Assembly: GCA_003456175.1 (NCBI GenBank)
Contig: DMPB01000099.1
Location: 38,583 to 53,942, forward strand
Origin: Chitinophagaceae bacterium
Lineage (GTDB): Bacteria; Bacteroidota; Bacteroidia; Chitinophagales; Chitinophagaceae
Direction of reading: 5' to 3'
Length of the DNA stretch: 15,360 nucleotides
Shown here: positions 7,659 to 13,574 of the stretch, one piece after another
How positions within the stretch are numbered: the stretch's first letter is position 1
Layout: every line of letters starts with the position of its first letter
Position numbers and translations under genes: made by a program
The notes under the pieces: generated by a model
Told to the model about the DNA's origin: nothing
The model's input: only the letters and a program-made list of their open reading frames with translations
Databases searched by the model: none

Positions 7659-8270
7659 ATGCAACTACCACCACATTGGGAAAAACTGGCCACCACTTAC
7701 TTTCTGCATCACAATGTAGTAGCGCTTGCACAAGACTTATTAGGGAAAATTATTGTAACCAATATTAACGAACAACTAACCGCAGCCCGTATTGTAGAAA
7801 CTGAAGCCTACCAAGGCATTACCGATAAGGCTTGCCATGCCTATGGCAATCGCCGTACCAAGCGTACCGAAATTATGTATGCTGCGGGCGGTGTAGCTTA
7901 CGTGTATTTGTGCTACGGCATTCATTACTTATTCAATGTAGTTACGAACCATGCCAACCATCCTGAAGCGGTACTCATAAGAGCCGCCGAACCCATTATT
8001 GGCGAAGCCATCATGCAAGCACGCTGCCAGCACAAAGGCTTACCTACACAAGGGCCTGGTAAGCTCTCAAAAGCTTTGGGTATTACCCAAGCACTTAATG
8101 GCTTCTCCTTACAAAGCAATACCATTTTTATAGCTAGTGATGGTTACACATACCCTGCCAATAGCATTAAAAGCAGCCCACGTATTGGCGTTGCTTATGC
8201 AAAAGAAGATGCATTGCTCCCTTACCGCTTTTTTGTATGCAACAACAAATATGTAAGTGGTAAGCAGTAA
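7659..8270 (+). CDS. DNA-3-methyladenine glycosylase (AAG/MPG family)
   Basis: A 203-residue base-excision repair enzyme that removes alkylated purines such as 3-methyladenine from DNA. The fold family is the mammalian-type AAG (Pur_DNA_glyco), not AlkA. Visible landmarks are LAQDLLGK (23-30), RIVETEAYQG with catalytic Glu49 and Tyr51, His60 in KACHAYG, YVYLCYG (81-87) with Tyr83 and Tyr86 corresponding to the base-contacting and helix-intercalating tyrosines of the human enzyme, VLIRAAEP (105-112), GPGKLSKALGI, and the C-terminal PRIGV...PYRFFV. All key residues are present and the length is normal for bacteria. The final codons and stop overlap the dispersed palindromic repeat copy 4. It is expected to act alone in the cytoplasm; neighbours do not suggest a repair operon. 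Confidence 0.93.
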   Translation: MQLPPHWEKLATTYFLHHNVVALAQDLLGKIIVTNINEQLTAARIVETEAYQGITDKACHAYGNRRTKRTEIMYAAGGVAYVYLCYGIHYLFNVVTNHANHPEAVLIRAAEPIIGEAIMQARCQHKGLPTQGPGKLSKALGITQALNGFSLQSNTIFIASDGYTYPANSIKSSPRIGVAYAKEDALLPYRFFVCNNKYVSGKQ

Positions 8271-8286
8271 TACCTTACGGTAAATG
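8260..8286 (+). repeat. Dispersed palindromic repeat, copy 4 (spans a stop codon)
   Basis: GTAAG (8260-8264) pairs with CTTAC (8274-8278), and the right half ATACCTTACGGTAAATG (8270-8286) is identical to 1847-1863. The glycosylase stop codon TAA (8268-8270) lies in the loop, so the repeat supplies or overlaps the last codons. Confidence 0.6.
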
Positions 8287-8412
8287 ACGAGACAAAAAGA
8301 ACCAACGAAATCAATACAATCAATCACATTGTTAAATAAACTACACAAATAGAGGTTGAATAATGAAACAAAAGGCAGCTCATTGCGTTTCAGCTAATGC
8401 AAATCACTGCTT

Positions 8413-8904
8413 ATGCCTTCTTCTCTTTTAAAAAGTGTGATTAAGCCAATCATACTTCCGTACTGGTGGCAAGATGCACTCTTGTGCATCCCCCGAATTG
8501 TTTGTGGCTACTTGTTTGCAGCCGATTTTGGTGCAGCTAAGTTCGGCATGCCATGGTCGCCTGCCGACAATAATCTGCAACTCTTTGAAGTTGCTTTTTG
8601 GTTCCCTGGCGATGTTGCCCAGTATGGTGGCATTTTTGCTATGTTCCCAGCCTTTTTTGCTTGGATGGGTGCTTTTAGCGAAGCTGTAGGTGGCATTTTT
8701 TTAATGCTAGGCTTAGCTACCAGACCATTTTCATTGCTATTGGTATGTACCATGCTTGTAGCAGCATTCCTCCAGCAAAGCGGTAATGGCATGTGGAATA
8801 TGTTACCCGCCTTAGGCTTTCTTTGGATAACACTGTACACCATGCTTATGGGTTCAGGTAGGTTTGGTGTAGATTATATCATCGCTAAAAAACTACGCTT
8901 ATGA
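8413..8904 (+). CDS. DoxX-family membrane protein
   Basis: A 163-residue inner-membrane protein with about four hydrophobic helices: about 22-40 (LLCIPRIVCGYLFAADFGA), 73-100 (including EAVGGIFLMLGL), 104-120 and 127-147. The arginine at the start of helix 1, the Gly-Ala-x-Lys-Phe-Gly step (40-45), and the Glu-Ala-x-Gly-Gly pattern followed by L-A-T-R-P-F are typical of DoxX. DoxX proteins take part in quinone-linked or redox-stress functions in some bacteria, but most are uncharacterised, so the role here is open. The ATG at 8413 gives the normal family length. Its stop codon overlaps the next gene's start (ATGA at 8901-8904), which indicates translational coupling to the small lipoprotein. 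Confidence 0.82.
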   Translation: MPSSLLKSVIKPIILPYWWQDALLCIPRIVCGYLFAADFGAAKFGMPWSPADNNLQLFEVAFWFPGDVAQYGGIFAMFPAFFAWMGAFSEAVGGIFLMLGLATRPFSLLLVCTMLVAAFLQQSGNGMWNMLPALGFLWITLYTMLMGSGRFGVDYIIAKKLRL

Positions 8905-9287
8905 AACCCTATATCTGCAGTATTATAATTACACTTTTGGCTTGTAGTTGTGTACAAAAAACATACAAAAAAACAGTTGTATATCAATTGCTTACACCCA
9001 ACGATACCGCTATTACAAAAGTGAGTATCAAAGGGAGTGATAAGCCCTTAAGTTGGCAACAAGATTCGGCACTTACTGTTGTTGTAAAAGACAGCTTGTA
9101 CACAGTTACCATTACTACAACAACAGGCTATAAATTCACCGAAGTAAAGTTTTTAGTAAACGGTGTTCTTGAACTTCAAAATCAAAACAATAGGAGGGTT
9201 GTTTTTGCAGATGGTGATACTACTTATTATAAGGCTGTATTTAATGTAGCACCTAATAGCATAATTATAAATAAATATGTAAATTAG
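8901..9287 (+). CDS. Small predicted lipoprotein, unrecognised
   Basis: A 128-residue protein with a short signal peptide (MKPYICSIIITLLACSC) and a lipobox-like LLAC, giving a probable lipidated Cys15; Cys17 is the alternative. The mature part is mostly beta-strand-like (VVYQLLTPND, ALTVVVKDSLYTVTITTTTG, EVKFLVNGVLELQNQ, YYKAVFNVAPNSIIIN), suggesting a small all-beta periplasmic or outer-membrane-attached domain. I do not recognise the family. It is coupled by a 4-nt overlap to the DoxX gene and probably shares its transcript. Sampled rows are about 30-42% GC, intermediate between the flanks and the AT-rich island that starts 25 nt downstream. Confidence 0.65.
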   Translation: MKPYICSIIITLLACSCVQKTYKKTVVYQLLTPNDTAITKVSIKGSDKPLSWQQDSALTVVVKDSLYTVTITTTTGYKFTEVKFLVNGVLELQNQNNRRVVFADGDTTYYKAVFNVAPNSIIINKYVN

Positions 9288-9312
9288 ATATCTGCTAAAA
9301 CAATGATTCTAT

Positions 9313-11430
9313 ATGGCAAGGATAATTAGAAAAATGGAGAGAAATAACAATAGGTATAAAAATTTAGAAAATATATTATTTCAAAATCTTAGTGACGAGT
9401 ATATCATTATAACTGATGTATGGCTTGGGGTAGACTACTTGAATTTTCTTATACTAAATAAAAATAAGGGAGTATTTATTTTAAAAATCCATGAATTGAA
9501 TATAAATGATGTAGAGGTCAATCCAACCGGTAGTTGGTTAATTAAATCTGAAATTACAGTTGCTTCTCCTGTGGAACAAGTTTTAAACTATAAAGAAAAT
9601 ATCATTCATTTTCATATACCTGAAATTTGTATTCAATTAAGTGAAGACTTTCGCATAGGAAAGTTTATCAAACCTTGGATAATACTAAATGCAAATACAA
9701 GAGAAGAAATAGATAAATTTTATAAAAGGCATTTAGAAAAAAAAGAGCATTTTTTAAAAAGTGAATCTTTAGAAATTTGGGGGAATGACGAATATAACAC
9801 TATAGTAGAAAAAATAATAGATAAAACAGAATTGAAGAACTTACACTTTCCAAACGGGTTATTTGAGAAAATTTTAGAAAGAGTTTCAATTAATAATTCT
9901 GAAACATTTTTTTCCGAAAAAGAGGTATTTAATATACAACAACTAAGACTATCAAAATCAAAGACTGGTGCTTATTACATAAATGGAGTTGTAGGGTCTG
10001 GTAAAACATCTATTATAGCTAGAAGAGCAGTAAATGCCTTTTTACGTACTAGAAAACAAGTTTTAGTTCTAACAATGAACATTACTCTAATTAATCTAAT
10101 TAGACTAAAAGTTCAAGAATTATCCCCTTATTCGTTAGGGTATATAAAAATTATAAACTATCATAAACTAATATCTGATTTTTGTAATAATATTCTTTTT
10201 AACAGCGTCAAAGCGGAGGATGGCACCTTTGATTATAATGCCTTAATAAAACACTTAGAAAATAATTATCCACTTTTGGGATATAACTACAAAGAAGCAT
10301 TTTCAGTATTACTAATTGATGAATTACAAGATTTTCAGGGAAAATGGTTGGAGACAATTGCAGCTACATACTATTCTAATTGTGACGAAATTGTGTGCTG
10401 TATAGATAACTTACAGACCATATATGAAAAGCCTCATTCTGAAAAATTATTTACCGAACCCAAACATGATATTGTTACCTTAAAAGAAATATTCAAGAAA
10501 GATTTTCAGTTAAATTTATTGAAAAGATCTTATCGAAATGAAGTTAAAATACAAAAGAAAATAGAACAACTGCAAGAGTCTCTATTCCCAAATAGAATCA
10601 GAGATGAGATTATGCTTTATAGCCATAAAATTAATAGAAAATCTTCACTTAACTATACGCTTTATACTGAGAGCGAAATCACAATGATTCCTAAAATTGC
10701 AGAGTTAATAAATTCAAAGAATTATGATAACTTGACAATACTTTGCATGAGACTAAGAACAATACGGATACTTGATGCATACATAAGATACTATTATGGC
10801 AGTTCAAATATCAATTCTGTGTGTGAGACTCAAGAAATATACTTTGAATATTATATTTTATATTCAGAATATGGTATTTTAAAATTTAATTCAGATATAG
10901 ATCATTATAAATTAAATAGTTGTCATAAATATAGAAATAACAAATATATTCCTCCAATTTATATTAGAGAAACTGTAAAGTATTTAACACTAATTACACT
11001 GCAGAAATTATACGAAAAGGAGAAATTCGTTTCAGAACTAGAGAAAATTAATAAAGATAATATAATATTTGATTTAGACATTTTGGACACTTTTTCTTCT
11101 GATTATGTCTCAATTTTGAAAGGAAATAAAAAGGATTTAACAATTCGCAACAATCTTGCCGAAATAAAAATACGATTGTATAGACAAGCTCTGCGAAAGT
11201 TATTTGTGCCACTTCAAAATTACAATAACATTAGTACGATACATAGCTACAAAGGTTTTGAAAATAAAAAAGTAATATTATTATTAGAAAATAAGTTCAT
11301 AGAAGGTACTTTTGTTAAACAATTTGAAGAAATTATATATACTGCACTTACAAGAACAGTAAATACGCTAGAAGTTTACAATTGTGGTAATTTGGAATAT
11401 CACACTCGATTATCAAAAATTATAAAATAA
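9313..11430 (+). CDS. NERD-like / UvrD-type superfamily 1 helicase, putative defence protein
   Basis: A 705-residue protein. Residues about 16-130 look like an NERD (nuclease-related) domain: LSDEYIIITDVWLG, FLILNKNKGVFIL and the downstream SPVEQVLNYKENI. However, the usual acidic/E-x-K catalytic positions appear to be Asn44, Lys58 and His60, so nuclease activity is doubtful. A UvrD-like helicase follows. Motif I is GVVGSGKT (225-232), Ia about 250-262, II LLIDELQDF (333-341), III CCIDNLQTIYE (362-372), IV LKRSYRN (403-409), V STIHSYKGFE (641-650) and VI YTALTRTVNTLEVY (676-689, Arg681). Between IV and V is an unrecognised, Tyr-rich region of about 230 residues. All ATPase motifs are intact. 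The ATPase gene starts 5 nt downstream, so they form an operon. The DNA is very AT-rich, suggesting horizontal transfer. ATG at 9334 is an alternative start. Confidence 0.8.
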   Translation: MARIIRKMERNNNRYKNLENILFQNLSDEYIIITDVWLGVDYLNFLILNKNKGVFILKIHELNINDVEVNPTGSWLIKSEITVASPVEQVLNYKENIIHFHIPEICIQLSEDFRIGKFIKPWIILNANTREEIDKFYKRHLEKKEHFLKSESLEIWGNDEYNTIVEKIIDKTELKNLHFPNGLFEKILERVSINNSETFFSEKEVFNIQQLRLSKSKTGAYYINGVVGSGKTSIIARRAVNAFLRTRKQVLVLTMNITLINLIRLKVQELSPYSLGYIKIINYHKLISDFCNNILFNSVKAEDGTFDYNALIKHLENNYPLLGYNYKEAFSVLLIDELQDFQGKWLETIAATYYSNCDEIVCCIDNLQTIYEKPHSEKLFTEPKHDIVTLKEIFKKDFQLNLLKRSYRNEVKIQKKIEQLQESLFPNRIRDEIMLYSHKINRKSSLNYTLYTESEITMIPKIAELINSKNYDNLTILCMRLRTIRILDAYIRYYYGSSNINSVCETQEIYFEYYILYSEYGILKFNSDIDHYKLNSCHKYRNNKYIPPIYIRETVKYLTLITLQKLYEKEKFVSELEKINKDNIIFDLDILDTFSSDYVSILKGNKKDLTIRNNLAEIKIRLYRQALRKLFVPLQNYNNISTIHSYKGFENKKVILLLENKFIEGTFVKQFEEIIYTALTRTVNTLEVYNCGNLEYHTRLSKIIK

Positions 11431-11435
11431 ATAAA

Positions 11436-13346
11436 ATGGAAAATATTTGTATTACGAATTTTAAATTGCTACATAGAGAAAACAGTCAGTCGTTAGCTTT
11501 GGCACCGATATCCTTTATTGTTGGAAAAAACAATTCCGGCAAGAGTAGCTATATTGAAGCGCTTAGTGTTTTTTCCTACTTACATGAAATTATAAGTAGT
11601 GAACGTAGTTATCAGTTCAACGAAATCCACGAAGCTTATATTACGAGATTAATTAATCAACTATTTTACCAGCATATAGACTATACAGCTATTTTTAATT
11701 CTCACGGGACCTTCCATCACATTAAAAATAATTCATCTGAATCAGATATCATAGGATTTCAATTTAATACTCCATCAACACAAACCAAAGTTGAATATGA
11801 AATAACTGCACCACATCGCTTGAGTTTAAACAAAATGACTGTTAGCATTAGTGGCAAAGAGTGTGTAGAATTAATGTATGTTCCTTTTCAAGATAGTCAT
11901 CACTTGAAATCATATACCAGAGTAATGAAAATAAATACCGATAGATATTTCGATCTACTTGCTAAAACGAGTAAGAAAGAACTTCTAGAGTATGTCCGTT
12001 TATATAAAATATATATTGATGAAGTTCTCGAAAATAATTTTGGGATTGATTCAGAATATGAAAAAAATGAATATAATATAAAAAAAACAACCCTCGAAAC
12101 AATACCAGCTGAACTTCATACATTATGCAAATTCCTAGCTTCAAAAAATGAAATCTTTCAAAAAGCAATAACCCAAGTAGAACATTCTTATAATCTTATA
12201 GATGCTACTTTTTTAGAGAATTTTAATAAGCGTTATCCAGAATTGTTGAGTAACGATGTAAATAACTTAGATAATTGCAGGGCTGCATTTGAAATTACTA
12301 CAACATGGCATGATTACTGGAATACTGACCAATATAATTCAATATTATATAGAGAAAAGATGACTACAACATACGATAATGGATTTTCATCTTTATATAA
12401 AAAAAGTCATCGTGTCTTTTTTATGGAAAATCCTGAGAGTGGACTAGTATCACTCATAGGACCGAATTTTTTAACTAATGAGAGATGGGATAGCTATCTC
12501 ACAGCTTGGGGGGAACTTTTCTTAGAATTTATTGCATATGACTTAAATGCTAACGTAATAAAGTCTACCATTATCGAGCCATTCCGAAAGTTGTATTTCA
12601 CAAAAGTTACCAATAGAAGATTTCAGGATTATACAAACTTAAAATCTAGAATTCCCAACGAGCTATCAAAAGATGTTAGTCTATTACTTAGTGATAAAGA
12701 AACAATAAGACTGAGCAATGTATTTAAGACTTATCAAATTAATAAAGAAAGTATCGAATCTACTGACTCATCAGTATCGTGCTATAAGATATTTCAAACC
12801 TTTATTCAATCCTTTGACGAATGGGATGATATCATTCTAAATCAAAACTTAGACACACTTGACTATTATATATACATTGAAAAGAAAAATGGTGATGTTA
12901 TGTATATAAATGACGAAGGCTATGGAACCAATCAAGTTGTTCCTATCCTTGTAAAAATAGCAGCGGCTATTGAAAGGAATAAAAGAGAAACTATCATTAT
13001 AGAAGAGCCTGAGCTTGCCTTACATCCATCTGCTCAATCACTTTTAGTCGAATTCTTTTGTAATATCTATTTGTCGACAAGTATCAGATTTATGCTTGAG
13101 ACACATAGCGAATATATGATTCGTAAAACACAGTATCTGATAGCCAGTACTAATTCTACACTATCAAGTGATGATTGTATCATTCATTCATTTAAAAAAG
13201 GAATATCCACAAATGATATAGAAATAAAAAGCATTCACTTTAAACCTAATGGAGAACTAAGCGATGAGCTACCTAATGGCTTCATGGATGAAGCAAACAA
13301 AATTTCGCTTTCCGTTTTAGCACTCCAAAGAAGTCAAAACAATTAG
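11436..13346 (+). CDS. RecF/OLD-like AAA ATPase (DUF3696-like C-terminus), putative defence protein
   Basis: A 636-residue SMC/ABC-type ATPase. The N-terminus is ICITNFKLL followed by FIVGKNNSGKSSYIEAL, with Walker A GKNNSGKSS (30-38). A long insertion of mostly helical, charged sequence (about 150-440) separates it from the second half. There a signature-like DEGYGTNQVVPIL is followed by Walker B TIIIEEPELALHPSAQ (Glu523/Glu524), a D-loop LHPSAQ and an H-loop ETHSEYMIR. The end (SIHFKPNGELSDELPNGF then DEANKISL) resembles the C-terminus of DUF3696-type ATPases. No TOPRIM motif follows, unlike GajA or OLD nucleases. Such ATPases act as sensors or DNA-binding motors in several phage-defence systems and partner with a second protein, here the helicase 5 nt upstream. 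The defence role is inference. The gene shares the low GC content of its partner. Confidence 0.8.
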   Translation: MENICITNFKLLHRENSQSLALAPISFIVGKNNSGKSSYIEALSVFSYLHEIISSERSYQFNEIHEAYITRLINQLFYQHIDYTAIFNSHGTFHHIKNNSSESDIIGFQFNTPSTQTKVEYEITAPHRLSLNKMTVSISGKECVELMYVPFQDSHHLKSYTRVMKINTDRYFDLLAKTSKKELLEYVRLYKIYIDEVLENNFGIDSEYEKNEYNIKKTTLETIPAELHTLCKFLASKNEIFQKAITQVEHSYNLIDATFLENFNKRYPELLSNDVNNLDNCRAAFEITTTWHDYWNTDQYNSILYREKMTTTYDNGFSSLYKKSHRVFFMENPESGLVSLIGPNFLTNERWDSYLTAWGELFLEFIAYDLNANVIKSTIIEPFRKLYFTKVTNRRFQDYTNLKSRIPNELSKDVSLLLSDKETIRLSNVFKTYQINKESIESTDSSVSCYKIFQTFIQSFDEWDDIILNQNLDTLDYYIYIEKKNGDVMYINDEGYGTNQVVPILVKIAAAIERNKRETIIIEEPELALHPSAQSLLVEFFCNIYLSTSIRFMLETHSEYMIRKTQYLIASTNSTLSSDDCIIHSFKKGISTNDIEIKSIHFKPNGELSDELPNGFMDEANKISLSVLALQRSQNN

Positions 13347-13387
13347 TATTCATTTTAATCATGCCCCATAGTAGTAACCCAGCTCAC

Positions 13388-13470
13388 GTAGCCCCGACAG
13401 CAGCGGTTACCCCGCTGAAGGCTTTGCAGCAGAGCTTTGTGGCGGAGTAAAAGCGTATGGCGGGAACTAC
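13388..13470. repeat. Structured GC-rich intergenic element
   Basis: A GC-rich block in otherwise AT-rich intergenic DNA with nested inverted repeats. GTAG (13388-13391) pairs with CTAC (13467-13470), and CCCG (13393-13396) with CGGG (13461-13464). Inside is a perfect 6-bp hairpin CAGCGG (13401-13406) / CCGCTG (13412-13417) with a 5-nt loop. GCTTTG occurs twice (13421-13426 would read GCTTTG, and again at 13434-13439). AGCCCCGA at the 5' end and GCGGGA at the 3' end recall an intergenic repeat family I associate with Bacteroidota genomes; that memory is not verified. No reading frame of note crosses it. Confidence 0.5.
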
Positions 13471-13513
13471 TGTTACATATTGGCAATAAGTTCAGCGCTT
13501 CTCTTGAGGTGTA

Positions 13514-13557
13514 TATAAGCAACCGGCCATCGCAAATGCAATGGCCGGTTGCTTATA
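13514..13557. terminator. 17-bp perfect hairpin, bidirectional terminator candidate
   Basis: TATAAGCAACCGGCCAT (13514-13530) and its exact reverse complement (13541-13557) flank a 10-nt loop. It lies 18 nt beyond the stop codon of the minus-strand peptidase gene and downstream of the plus-strand ATPase gene, so it can serve both. It has no T tract, which lowers certainty about intrinsic termination. Confidence 0.6.
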
Positions 13558-13574
13558 GTGCTATATAGATTGTG

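Noticed and set aside
8363..8431. 22-codon frame between the glycosylase and DoxX genes
   Set aside because: Very short, overlaps the DoxX start in another frame, and shows no recognisable peptide or conserved signal.
11436..13346. GajA itself (full OLD nuclease) as the identity of the ATPase
   Set aside because: After Walker B and the HSE motif only about 85 residues remain, with no TOPRIM-like E...DxD pattern, so a nuclease domain is not supported.
9281..13352. AATTAG at both island edges as a possible attachment-site duplication
   Set aside because: Only six bases, AT-rich, and in both places it is partly a stop codon; too short to distinguish from chance.
13388..13470. Possible tRNA because of the stem CAGCGG-loop-CCGCTG
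   Set aside because: No acceptor stem, T-loop motif or D-loop at tRNA spacing, and the outer pairing spans the whole block in a non-cloverleaf way.
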